A stretch of 64,000 bases of DNA from NCBI GenBank assembly GCA_046346665.1, contig JAXMHQ010000007.1, forward strand, positions 62,001-126,000. Reading direction: 5' to 3'. Under the pieces are notes generated by a model. The model made no database searches. It saw nothing but the letters and a program-made list of their open reading frames with translations, and was not told the DNA's origin. The translations under genes were made by a program, and so were the position numbers. Source of the DNA: JAXMHQ01 sp046346665 (lineage in GTDB: Bacteria > Verrucomicrobiota > Verrucomicrobiia > Limisphaerales > JAXMHQ01). Below are positions 51,387-59,359 of this stretch, piece after piece; the stretch's first letter is position 1; every line of letters starts with the position of its first letter.

Positions 51387-51558
51387 GAACTCACACCTGA
51401 ACAGAAAGGCTGATGAAAGCATGGCTCATGGACGGACATTCAACAATCCGGTGAATTGCCGGATTCCTTTCCCGGGGAACCCCCGGGGAACCCGTTCCGA
51501 GAGCCTGCCCGGTCAGCCCCGGATCAGGGTCGGCCCGATCTATGCTCAGAGGCTTCGC

Positions 51559-51732
51559 ATGAAATTTATTGTTGAAAAGGCGCTCGATGAGAAAGGCGAT
51601 TTCTACACAACCACGCTGGCCCCGATCACACAGCCCCGCACGCTCTGCTGCGTCAGTGCCGCGGATGTTGTCATGCTGACTGTCCTGTTTCTGGAATTGG
51701 CCGCCGTGATGCGGTTTCTCCTCGCGAAATAG
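51559..51732 (+). CDS. Mini membrane protein (57 residues), unknown
   Basis: Predicted single-pass protein beginning MKFIVEKALDEKGDF, with a hydrophobic stretch VMLTVLFLELAAVMRFLL at the C-terminus. AGAGG lies 6 bases before the ATG. A longer in-frame reading from 51421 would add a Pro/Arg-rich stretch without support. A second mini-protein with a similar C-terminal TM lies 20 bases downstream. No family recognised. Confidence 0.55.
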   Translation: MKFIVEKALDEKGDFYTTTLAPITQPRTLCCVSAADVVMLTVLFLELAAVMRFLLAK

Positions 51733-51752
51733 ACCGTCCGTCCCCCTAACCT

Positions 51753-51953
51753 ATGACCCAACACGAGCAACAGGAATTCGATCATCTGCGTTCCGAGCTG
51801 ACCGCCGCGACGGAACGCGCTGATCGCGCCAAAATGATCTTTACCAAGGCCGCCTGCCGCTTGACCGAGGAACTGAAGCTCTACCGCGGCCTCTTCTGGT
51901 GCCTCCTCGCCTTCATCACCCTCGTGGTGATCATGCGCTTCCTTCAACGCTAA
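51753..51953 (+). CDS. Mini membrane protein (66 residues), unknown
   Basis: Coiled-coil-like N-terminal part (MTQHEQQEFDHLRSELTAA) followed by a C-terminal membrane segment LFWCLLAFITLVVIMRFL. The ending MRFL plus a basic residue resembles the preceding mini-protein (MRFLLAK versus MRFLQR), so the pair may be related tail-anchored peptides. No Shine-Dalgarno sequence; translation may depend on the gene upstream. No family recognised. Confidence 0.55.
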   Translation: MTQHEQQEFDHLRSELTAATERADRAKMIFTKAACRLTEELKLYRGLFWCLLAFITLVVIMRFLQR

Positions 51954-52138
51954 ACCCGACCCTGTCCCCGCCGTTCGATCCGGCCCCCTCTTCCCCCCTG
52001 TTCCGCAGCCGCCTCCCAGCCCCAGCCCCGCCTCACCTGCCGATTTCCGCGCTCCGGATTCGCGCCCTAATAGTGTCCAGCAACCCGACTTCTGTTTGGA
52101 TGGATTCGGGATACCCGGGACAAACCGGGCCGGGTCGC

Positions 52139-52173
52139 AAAAAAAGACGCAGAGAAAAAGTTCTCTGCGTCTT
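52139..52173 (-). terminator. Intrinsic terminator of the peroxiredoxin gene
   Basis: AAGACGCAGAGAA (52144-52156) pairs perfectly with TTCTCTGCGTCTT (52161-52173) around a 4-base loop. On the minus strand the 13-bp stem is followed by a run of U. It lies 92 bases after the stop codon. Confidence 0.85.
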
Positions 52174-52211
52174 CGCTGCGGAATCGAAAATGGATCGCTA
52201 AATACGTCCGT

Positions 52212-52235
52212 TCTATCCAGTCATCCATCAATCCA
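52212..52235. repeat. Octamer array (TGGAT type)
   Basis: Three 8-nt units TCTATCCA, GTCATCCA, TCAATCCA; on the minus strand each starts with TGGAT. It sits between the terminator and the peroxiredoxin stop codon. The same TGGAT octamers form the inverted array at 46045-46126. Confidence 0.7.
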
Positions 52236-52264
52236 CCTATTAAGCGCCCCGTTCCGGGCAACCC

Positions 52265-52744
52265 TTACTTCAGCTTGGCCAGGGTTTCCTGGATGGCGGT
52301 GAAGTTGGGCAGGTCCTTGGGAGTGGGGGTTTGCTCGCTGTATTGGATGACGCCGTTCTTGTCGACGACGAACGCGGCGCGGGCGCTGACGGCGCCGAGG
52401 CCGAGCAGGTCGGGCAGCAGCGTGCCATAGGCCTTGGCGGTTTCCTTGTTCAGGTCGCTCGCCAGGGTGATGCTGATCTTTTCCTTCTGCGCCCAGGCTT
52501 CCTGCGCGAACGGGCTGTCGACGCTGACGCCGATCACTTCCGCGTTCAAGCCGGAGTAAGCCCCGAGCCCGGAGGTAATGTCGCACATTTCCTTCGTGCA
52601 AACGCTGGTAAACGCCAGCGGGAAGAACAGAACAACCGTGTTCTTCTTGCCAAAATTGTTGCTGAGCTTCACGTCCACAATGCCGGACGACTGCTTGGAT
52701 TTCAGATTGAAATCAGGTGCCTTGCTGCCAACAGAGATCGCCAT
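52265..52744 (-). CDS. Peroxiredoxin (AhpC/TSA family)
   Basis: Thiol peroxidase of 159 residues. The peroxidatic site PLAFTSVCT follows the PxxxTxxC pattern, with Cys49; Cys54 five residues later could be a resolving or structural Cys. N-terminal APDFNL and the late LPNFTAIQETLAKL end are typical. The short length and single domain suggest an AhpE or Prx5/BCP-like thioredoxin-dependent enzyme. It stands alone with its own terminator. The 307-base gap upstream (52745-53051) holds repeats only. Confidence 0.9.
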   Translation of the reverse strand: MAISVGSKAPDFNLKSKQSSGIVDVKLSNNFGKKNTVVLFFPLAFTSVCTKEMCDITSGLGAYSGLNAEVIGVSVDSPFAQEAWAQKEKISITLASDLNKETAKAYGTLLPDLLGLGAVSARAAFVVDKNGVIQYSEQTPTPKDLPNFTAIQETLAKLK

Positions 52745-53051
52745 AAATATTTGTGCTTTTTTGTTTCTTCGGTGAAGCCTTGTTTATACGGCCCCTCACC
52801 CAGCCTGTCAAGCGGTGCCCCGGCCAAAATCAGGGCCGACGCATCTAATGTGGACAGAGGCGCGCGTGGCATTCGGATGGTAGGGACGCCGCGCTGCGGC
52901 GTCCCCGCCCGCGTATCAGCGGGCGGAAAGCGGAACGGCGCCTGGCATGCCCTCTGCAAAGTTGCGCCGCTGGACGCGGCGCGGACGGCGCAGCGCGCCG
53001 TCCCTACCCGCGATTCCGGCCCTCGACACTCGACGCCCCCCGACCTCCCTT
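52745..53051. other. Gene-free region with REP pair
   Basis: A 307-base gap, mostly filled by the inverted GTAG elements at 52879-53008. A short CCCTCGA/CACTCGA heptamer stretch (53020-53033) precedes the phoU stop. No coding signal seen. Confidence 0.7.
52879..53008. repeat. Inverted REP pair (GTAGGGAC family)
   Basis: Plus strand: GTAG leads GGACGCCGC-GCT-GCGGCGTCC. Minus strand: GTAG leads GGACGGCGC-GCT-GCGCCGTCC. The two GTAG-headed hairpins, each perfect, face each other about 70 bases apart, with a further CCGCCCGC/GCGGGCGG palindrome inside. This is a REPIN-like arrangement. Confidence 0.8.
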
Positions 53052-53711
53052 CTAGGCCTTTGCCATTCCCGAATGCCGGATATCCTGCGCTTCGCACAGG
53101 AACACCACTTCCTCCGCGACGTTCTTGGCGTGATCGGCGATGCGTTCCAGGCTCCTGGAAACAGTGATCAGGCTCAGGCAGCGCGGGATGGAATCGCGGT
53201 CTTCCATCATGTGCGCGACCAGTTCGCGTGTGATCTTCTTGTTGAATTCATCCACCTGCTTGTCCCGCGGGATCACCGCCCGTGCGGCCGCCGGATCGCG
53301 ATTGACAAAGGAATCCAGCGACGCTTTGAGCATCTCGAGCGACAGCGCCGCCATGCGCGGAAGGTCGAGCTGGAGTTTCACGGGGGCCTCCTGGCTGAGG
53401 TCGCGCGCGCGCTTGGCGATCTTGGTGGCTTCGTCCCCTACACGCTCCAGGTTCTGGGTGATTTTCATGGCGACGGTGACGAGGCGGAGGTCGCTGGCGA
53501 GCGGCGCCTTGGCCAGGAGCTGGATGGCCAGCTCGTCGATGTCCAGCTCGAGCTGGTCGATCGCGGCGTCCTCCTCGTTCACCCGCAGGGCGAGGTCGTG
53601 GTCGCGCTCCACCAGGGCGCGCACCGCTTCGTTGACGGCGCGCTCGGCGCGGCTCGCCATGGTCAGCAGCTTCTGCTTCAAGCCGCCCAGGTCCTGATCG
53701 AAATGTTCCAT
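53052..53711 (-). CDS. phoU: Phosphate signalling protein PhoU
   Basis: Helical protein of 219 residues built of two three-helix PhoU repeats. Each repeat has the metal-cluster motif ExxxD: DLRLVTVAMKITQNLERVGDEA and LITVSRSLERIADHAKNVAEEV. PhoU links the Pst transporter to the PhoR sensor and limits phosphate uptake. The start at 53711 gives MEHFDQDL; nine in-frame codons upstream are not supported. It is the last gene of the porin-pst operon, 23 bases after pstB. Confidence 0.95.
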   Translation of the reverse strand: MEHFDQDLGGLKQKLLTMASRAERAVNEAVRALVERDHDLALRVNEEDAAIDQLELDIDELAIQLLAKAPLASDLRLVTVAMKITQNLERVGDEATKIAKRARDLSQEAPVKLQLDLPRMAALSLEMLKASLDSFVNRDPAAARAVIPRDKQVDEFNKKITRELVAHMMEDRDSIPRCLSLITVSRSLERIADHAKNVAEEVVFLCEAQDIRHSGMAKA

Positions 53712-53734
53712 AACGTGAATTCGAACTCGTCCAC

Positions 53735-54586
53735 TCAACCGAACCGCCCGGTCACATAATCCTCCGTCCGCTTCTGTGCCGGATTGGTAAACAGCCGCTT
53801 CGTCGGGCCAAACTCCACCAGCTCCCCCAGGTAAAAGAACGCGGTGTCGTCCGAGACACGCGCCGCCTGCTGCATGTTGTGCGTCACGATGACGATTGTG
53901 TATTCCTTTTTCAAATCCAGAATCAGGTCCTCGATCTTCGCCGTGGCCAGCGGGTCCAGCGCCGAGGCGGGTTCATCCATCAGCAGCACCTCCGGCTGCA
54001 CGGCGAGCGCGCGCGCGATGCACAACCGCTGCTGCTGCCCGCCCGACAAGCTCAGCGCCGGCGCCTTCAATCGGTCCTTCACCTCGTCCCAAAGCGCCGC
54101 CATGCGCAGCGATTTTTCAATCCGCTCCAACAACACCGACCGCTGCCGGATGCCGTTCAACCGCAGGCCCACCGTGACATTCTCGGCGATGGACATGGTG
54201 GGGAACGGATTGGATTTCTGGAAGACCATGCCGACGCGGCTGCGGACGACGACGGCCTCGACTTTGCGGCTGTAAATATCCTCGCCGAACAGCCGGATGT
54301 CCCCCTCCATCCGGGCTTCCGGGACGAGTTCGTGCATGCGGTTGAGCGCGCGCAGGAAGGTGGACTTCCCGCAGCCGCTCGGCCCGATGATAGCCGTGAC
54401 CGACCTCGGAACGATGTCGAGCGACACATTCTTCAGCACGTGCCGGTCCCCGAAATGGACGGAAAGGTTCCGGACGGAAAACGCGGGCGCCGAGCCGGCG
54501 GAGGTCGGGGCCGTCGGGGCGGGAGGGGCTTCCGGCCGTTGCGGCGCGGCCGCGGATGTGTCCTCGGGCATCATAAGGGTGGTCAT
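53735..54586 (-). CDS. pstB: Phosphate import ATPase
   Basis: ABC ATPase of 283 residues. A Pro/Ala-rich N-terminal extension (about 1-35) is unusual. Walker A GPSGCGKST, the PstB-type loop FQKSNPFPTMSI, signature LSGGQQQR and Walker B VLLMDEPASALDP follow. It energises phosphate import through PstC and PstA. The ATG overlaps the pstA stop as ATGA. A reading frame continues far upstream inside pstA, but that part is not PstB. Confidence 0.96.
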   Translation of the reverse strand: MTTLMMPEDTSAAAPQRPEAPPAPTAPTSAGSAPAFSVRNLSVHFGDRHVLKNVSLDIVPRSVTAIIGPSGCGKSTFLRALNRMHELVPEARMEGDIRLFGEDIYSRKVEAVVVRSRVGMVFQKSNPFPTMSIAENVTVGLRLNGIRQRSVLLERIEKSLRMAALWDEVKDRLKAPALSLSGGQQQRLCIARALAVQPEVLLMDEPASALDPLATAKIEDLILDLKKEYTIVIVTHNMQQAARVSDDTAFFYLGELVEFGPTKRLFTNPAQKRTEDYVTGRFG

Positions 54587-55449
54587 GAATCTTTCCGGAA
54601 CCGGTCGCGGGTGATCACGCGCACGCCCACGTTGATGGAGGCGATGATCAGCAGCAACACGAGGGCGCCCGCCCAGGCCTGGCGATGCCAATCGTCGTAG
54701 GGCGAGATGGCGTAATTGAAGATCTGGAGCGGCAGCGCGGAAATGGGGTCGGTCAGCTTGTGGGCCCAGAAGCGGTTGCCGAAGGCGGTGAACAGGAGCG
54801 GCGCGGTTTCGCCCGCCACGCGCGCGAGCGCCAGCAGCACGCCGGTAACGATGCCCTTCAAGGCAGTGCGGCAGACGATCTGAACGATGGTGCGCCATTT
54901 TGAGATGCCGAGGGCCAGCGCGGCTTCGCGGTAGCCGTTGGGCACCAGTTGCAGCACCTCCTCGCTGGTCCGCATCACGAGCGGGATCATGATCATGCCC
55001 AGCACGATCCCCCCCGCCCAGGCGGAGAATCCTTTCATGGGGACGACCACGAGGGCATAGACGACGATGCCCCAGATGATGGACGGAACGCCGTTCAGGA
55101 TGTCGGCCGTGAACCGCACCCACCAGTTCAGGCGCGAGGAACCGTATTCGGAGAGGTAAACCCCGCCGAGCACGCCCACGGGGACGCCGATGCAGGAAGC
55201 GATGGCGAGAAGCGTGAACGTGCCGACGATGGAGTTGGCCATGCCGCCGCCGGCTTCTCCGACGGGTTTCGGGAGCTGGGTGAAGAATGCCCAGTTCACG
55301 GAACCCAGGCCGGAGACGAGGATATGGTAGAAAATGAACCCAAGCGGGGCGACCACCAGGAGGGCGCAACCCAGCGTCACCACCTGCATGGCGCCACTCT
55401 TGTATTTCCGCCAGAGATGATTCGAACGGGTTGGTCGCACCGGGGTCAT
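54583..55449 (-). CDS. pstA: Phosphate ABC transporter permease
   Basis: Inner-membrane permease of 288 residues with about six hydrophobic segments. The EAA loop reads YREAALALGISKWRTI, and FTADILNGVPSIIWG matches the PstA signature. It pairs with PstC. Overlaps pstB by 4 bases and lies 3 bases from pstC. Confidence 0.96.
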   Translation of the reverse strand: MTPVRPTRSNHLWRKYKSGAMQVVTLGCALLVVAPLGFIFYHILVSGLGSVNWAFFTQLPKPVGEAGGGMANSIVGTFTLLAIASCIGVPVGVLGGVYLSEYGSSRLNWWVRFTADILNGVPSIIWGIVVYALVVVPMKGFSAWAGGIVLGMIMIPLVMRTSEEVLQLVPNGYREAALALGISKWRTIVQIVCRTALKGIVTGVLLALARVAGETAPLLFTAFGNRFWAHKLTDPISALPLQIFNYAISPYDDWHRQAWAGALVLLLIIASINVGVRVITRDRFRKDS

Positions 55450-55452
55450 GCG

Positions 55453-56427
55453 TCAATTCTGGGGTTTCACTCCCGGGCCGCCCATGGTCTTGAGAATGAG
55501 CTGGGCGACGGCATTCACGGCGACCGTCACGGCGAGCAGCACGAGGCCTATTTCGAACAGCGCCTGGAGATAGACGCCATTGCTGGCTTCGCTGAATTCA
55601 TTGGCGATGACGCTGGCCAGCGTATAACCGGGCGCGAACAGGGAGGTCGCGATCTCGGGCCGGTTTCCGATCACCATTGTCACGGCCATCGTCTCACCCA
55701 GCGCGCGGCCGAGCCCGAGGATCACGGCGCCGAACAGACCCTTCCGCGCATAGGACAGCACCGCAATGCGCGTGACTTCCCAGTGGGTGGCGCCGAGCGC
55801 GTAGGCCGCCTCGCGCTGCAAACCGGGAACCGAACGCAGGATCTCGCGCGACACCGAAGTGATGATGGGGATGATCATGATGGCGATGATGATGCCGCCG
55901 GCCAGCATGCTGACCCCGTAAATCGGCCCCTGGAACAGAGGCAGGAAACCGAGCGTGGACTTCAGGAGCGGGAACACGTGGTTCCGCAGCCACGGAACCA
56001 TGACAAAAATGCCCCACAAGCCGAGAATGACGCTGGGCACCGCGGACAGCAGTTCGATGAACAGCGTGAGCGGCTGGCGAATCCAGCGCGGCGCCAGCTC
56101 CGTCAGATACACCGCCGTCGCGATGCTGAGCGGCACCGCGATCACCAGCCCGATCAACGACGACACCAGCGTGCCGAAAATGAACGGCAGCGCCCCGAAT
56201 TGCTCGTTCACCGGGTCCCAGTCGCGGTCCACCAGGAAATGCCAGCCGAACTTCTGCACCGCCAGCCGGGAACCCTGCGCCAGCTCATAACCTGTCAGGA
56301 AAATCAGCGCGAAGATCGACAGCGCCATCCCCAGCGTCAGCCATTGAAACGCCCGGTCCGCCCGGCCCGACCGGCGCGCATGATCCGGGCGGGCCTTGCT
56401 CACATCGGTGGCAACGGCGGTTTCCAT
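55453..56427 (-). CDS. pstC: Phosphate ABC transporter permease
   Basis: Permease of 324 residues with about six membrane segments. ELLSAVPSVILGLWGIF and the EAA loop LQREAAYALGATHWEVT are characteristic of PstC. The ATG at 56427 is taken; a TTG three codons upstream is possible. 33 bases follow pstS, and pstA begins 3 bases after its stop. Confidence 0.95.
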   Translation of the reverse strand: METAVATDVSKARPDHARRSGRADRAFQWLTLGMALSIFALIFLTGYELAQGSRLAVQKFGWHFLVDRDWDPVNEQFGALPFIFGTLVSSLIGLVIAVPLSIATAVYLTELAPRWIRQPLTLFIELLSAVPSVILGLWGIFVMVPWLRNHVFPLLKSTLGFLPLFQGPIYGVSMLAGGIIIAIMIIPIITSVSREILRSVPGLQREAAYALGATHWEVTRIAVLSYARKGLFGAVILGLGRALGETMAVTMVIGNRPEIATSLFAPGYTLASVIANEFSEASNGVYLQALFEIGLVLLAVTVAVNAVAQLILKTMGGPGVKPQN

Positions 56428-56460
56428 GAATTTCAACCGGGTAATTCCGGCAGGAGGTTG

Positions 56461-57486
56461 TCAGTTCTGAATGGTCTTGACCAGCTCAAGAACGCGCTGC
56501 TGCAAACCCGACGGCAGCGGCGCGTAATCCAGTCCCGCCGCCAGCCCCTCGCCCTTCGTCAACGCCCAGTTCAGGAATTCCACGAGCTTCCTGCCTTTCG
56601 CCGGGTCCTTCTGCTTCTGATACACCAGCAGCCACGTCGTGCCGGCAATCGGATACGCCTTCTCCCCCGCCGCGTTCACCATGCTGAAACGGAAATCATC
56701 CGGAATTTTCGCCGATCCAAACGCCTCGGTCACCGACTCGATCGACGGGCGGATGAACTGTCCGGCCGCGTTCTTGATCGACGCGCAGGGCTGCTGCGTT
56801 TGCTTGGCATAAACCAGCTCCACGTAACCGATCGCGCCCGGGGTCTGGCGGACCAAACCGGACACACCCTCGTTGCCCTTGCCGCCGAGGCCGTTCTTCG
56901 CCGGCCACTTGACGGATTTGCCGCGGCCCACCTTGCCCAGCCATTCCGGGCTGATCGACGCCAGGTAATCCGTGAAAATATACGTCGTTCCGCTGCCGTC
57001 GGAGCGGTGCACTTCCGCGATGTCCAGGTCGGGCAGCGTCATCCCGGGATTCAACGCCGCAAGGCGCGCGTCATCCCAACGCGTGATTTTTCCGAGAAAA
57101 ATGTCCGCGATCGCTTGTCCGTCGAGTTTCAACTCGGGATTCCCCGGAAGCGAGTAGGTGATAACCACCGCGCCGGCCACCGTCGGGATGTGCAGCAGCT
57201 TGCCCGGCGCCTTCGCCAGGTCGGCATCGGTCATCGGCCCGTCCGACGCCCCGAAATCCACCGTCTGGGCAATGATCTGGTTGATGCCGCCGCCGGAGCC
57301 GATGGACTGGTAATTGAACCGGACCGAGGGATCCACCTTGGCGTATTCGTCGAACCACTTCGAGTAGATCGGGTACGGGAACGTGGCGCCGGCGCCGTTG
57401 ATGAGCATGGGGTCGGCGGCGAGGGATGGTAACGCCAGCAGCGCGCCCGCGCCAACGGCGAGAAGACTCTTGAGGATATGTTTCAT
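56461..57486 (-). CDS. pstS: Phosphate-binding protein PstS
   Basis: Periplasmic substrate-binding protein of 341 residues. Signal peptide about 1-23 (ALLALPSLAAD). The mature protein starts INGAGATFPYPIYSKW, with the phosphate-contact motifs YQSIGSGGGINQI, DFGASDGPM and HRSDGSGTTYIFTDYL. It delivers phosphate to PstCAB. It starts 30 bases after the porin gene stop, so both are probably cotranscribed. Confidence 0.97.
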   Translation of the reverse strand: MKHILKSLLAVGAGALLALPSLAADPMLINGAGATFPYPIYSKWFDEYAKVDPSVRFNYQSIGSGGGINQIIAQTVDFGASDGPMTDADLAKAPGKLLHIPTVAGAVVITYSLPGNPELKLDGQAIADIFLGKITRWDDARLAALNPGMTLPDLDIAEVHRSDGSGTTYIFTDYLASISPEWLGKVGRGKSVKWPAKNGLGGKGNEGVSGLVRQTPGAIGYVELVYAKQTQQPCASIKNAAGQFIRPSIESVTEAFGSAKIPDDFRFSMVNAAGEKAYPIAGTTWLLVYQKQKDPAKGRKLVEFLNWALTKGEGLAAGLDYAPLPSGLQQRVLELVKTIQN

Positions 57487-57516
57487 AGGGATTTGGTTTG
57501 TGGTTGCCCGCCCGGT

Positions 57517-59091
57517 TCAGAACCTCCACGTGAGGTCGAACTGGAACAGGTTGTAATTGTCGATCGGGTTCAAGGCCTGCAGGTCCGGGTTGTAACCGCC
57601 CGTGTCGAGCGTGGTCGTGATCCGCTTCGCATAGCCGTAACGCACCGTTCCGATGATGCAATCGGTAAAACTGTAGGCGAACGCCGTGTAAATGCCCTCC
57701 AAGTTGCCGCGGCCCTCAAAGAAATCCGAATCCAGCGTGTTCACGTCGAGCGCAAACTGCTCCACGTGCTGCCAGTACACGCGGGCTTCCCAGGCGTTTC
57801 TCCGGGAACCGGACCCGTACACCACGCCCTGGGTCGGGCCGTAGACAATGTCCTCGCTGCCGAATCCTATCCCGAATTGATACGCCAGGTTCTGGTTCTT
57901 CGGCGCCTCGGTCGGATACGCCGGAAACGCGTTCACCGTCCGGCCCACGTTCCAGGCCGCCTGCGCGCGCTCGTTGCCCTGGATGTTGAACGCCAGGTCG
58001 CCGAAGAGGCGGAGATGATACAACCCCATCTTGAGGTTGTACTCGGCGGGCACCTCGATGATCGAAAGATTGTTAATGCCGTTCTGGTTGTAGGCGATCG
58101 TGTTCACGTTCGTCCCCTGCGGCACCGGCCCGCCCTGCCCCACAAACGGCGCGTTCAATTGCGCGGACGACCCCTGGCCGGTGTGATTGTAATACACCGG
58201 CGCGATCTTGAACGAGGAATACTTGTCGATGTGCAGCGTTCCGCCCACCTGCCACGCCCACAGGAACGCGCTGCTCGACGGGATGTTGTCCGACGGATTC
58301 ACATCCTGGTAAATGAACTGCCCCAGCCCGCAAAACAGATCCACCTGTCCCACCGACGCCTTCACCTTCTCAAACGCCCCTTCCGGGTTGATGTCCGAAT
58401 CCCACACCATCGGCGTCGTGTAAATCGGCATCGGCATCTTGCCGATCGTCATCTCATACCAGTCCGCCGGCTTCCAGCCGAGGTAGGCTTGCCCGATGTA
58501 AATGCCGTCGTTCGCCTTCGACGACGGCGTCGGATTGCTGTCATTCGCGAAGGTCACCCACGGCGAACGCGGGTTGGACCCGGTCTCGATCCGCAGCCCG
58601 TAATTGAAACGATCCACCAGGTCCCCGCGAATGCCGATGCGCGCGGCGTAACGGAATCGCTCAAGGTAATACGTGCTCGGACTGGCGCCGGGAAGGTTGT
58701 CCGCGCCGCGATATTCATACCGGAACCGCAGGTCGCCGTAGAGCCCGATGTCCTTGATCGCCTTGCTGAGCTTCCATTTCGACGCGTCGGACGGGGGCGT
58801 CGCGGCGGTGGCGGGCGTGGCGGCCCTGGCGGCCGGGGCATTGGTGGCGGGGGCGTTGGTAAGAGTCTCGGGAGCGACCGCTGCGGGTGGGGTGTTGGTT
58901 TGGACTTCCCTGGCGATTTCGATGGCTTCCTGTTCGGTGATCACGCCCTTCCTGATCAGGACCTGCATCAGGGGATCATTGGTGCCTGTGGCGCCGGCGC
59001 GGCTTGCCGCCAGCGCGGTCAAAAGCGCCGCCCCGCCCGCCAGACAGCGCTGTTTCCGGGATCGTTTCGAGGGGATGTTGCGTCGAGTCAT
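57517..59091 (-). CDS. Outer-membrane porin, probably phosphate-linked
   Basis: Protein of 524 residues. A signal (about 1-35, twin basic start) leads to a helical N-terminal part with LIRKGVITEQEAIEIA, then a Thr/Ala/Pro linker and a beta barrel (about 115-524). The barrel has alternating strands such as IGLYGDLRFRYEYRG and ends in an aromatic FDLTWRF, the usual outer-membrane signal. It fits the putative porin family (Porin_5-like). It heads the pst operon, 30 bases before pstS, as OprP/PhoE-type porins do in other Gram-negatives; phosphate specificity is inferred from that. Confidence 0.88.
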   Translation of the reverse strand: MTRRNIPSKRSRKQRCLAGGAALLTALAASRAGATGTNDPLMQVLIRKGVITEQEAIEIAREVQTNTPPAAVAPETLTNAPATNAPAARAATPATAATPPSDASKWKLSKAIKDIGLYGDLRFRYEYRGADNLPGASPSTYYLERFRYAARIGIRGDLVDRFNYGLRIETGSNPRSPWVTFANDSNPTPSSKANDGIYIGQAYLGWKPADWYEMTIGKMPMPIYTTPMVWDSDINPEGAFEKVKASVGQVDLFCGLGQFIYQDVNPSDNIPSSSAFLWAWQVGGTLHIDKYSSFKIAPVYYNHTGQGSSAQLNAPFVGQGGPVPQGTNVNTIAYNQNGINNLSIIEVPAEYNLKMGLYHLRLFGDLAFNIQGNERAQAAWNVGRTVNAFPAYPTEAPKNQNLAYQFGIGFGSEDIVYGPTQGVVYGSGSRRNAWEARVYWQHVEQFALDVNTLDSDFFEGRGNLEGIYTAFAYSFTDCIIGTVRYGYAKRITTTLDTGGYNPDLQALNPIDNYNLFQFDLTWRF

Positions 59092-59146
59092 TTGAGTTCA
59101 GGTTAGTTCTTCAATTCGCCCGTTGAAGTGAAACTAGAAGTCATCC

Positions 59147-59186
59147 GTTACGGTCCAAAGTCGGGATTGTTACGATTCAGTGACAA
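59147..59186 (-). promoter_or_regulatory. Candidate Pho box upstream of the porin-pst operon
   Basis: On the minus strand GTCAC (59184-59180), GTAAC (59173-59169) and GTAAC (59151-59147) recur at offsets of 11 and 22 bases. PhoB-type regulators bind direct repeats of about 11 bases with a GTCA-like core. The sites end 56 bases before the porin start codon. No -10 was identified with confidence. Confidence 0.5.
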
Positions 59187-59277
59187 GCCCCCGCGGCCGG
59201 GTGGGCGGGCGTCCAGGCCGGCCCAGACGTGCATTTTGTTGAAAGCGAACGCCGCGGGCGGGCGATCCTGCCGCTCG

Positions 59278-59318
59278 AAAAAGCAGCGACCCGGACGGCG
59301 GGGAACCGTCCGGGTCGC
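59278..59318 (-). terminator. Intrinsic terminator of the secreted protein gene
   Basis: On the minus strand a perfect 13-bp stem, GCGACCCGGACGG pairing around TTCCCCG (59318-59286), then TGC and five U residues. It lies 42 bases after the stop codon. Confidence 0.85.
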
Positions 59319-59359
59319 GCGCATCGGGCCGGTGAGGCCCGAGGGATTCGGGGCGGGAA

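Larger units (their letters stand above)
51954..52264. other. Gene-free region downstream of the peroxiredoxin gene
   Basis: A 311-base gap between convergent genes. It holds a strong minus-strand terminator (52139-52173) and an octamer array (52212-52235); nothing else was recognised. Confidence 0.7.

Noticed and set aside
53735..55456. A 573-residue frame that would join PstB to a long N-terminal extension
   Set aside because: The extra part lies in another frame of pstA and shows no family features; the ATG at 54586 gives a normal PstB and an ATGA overlap.
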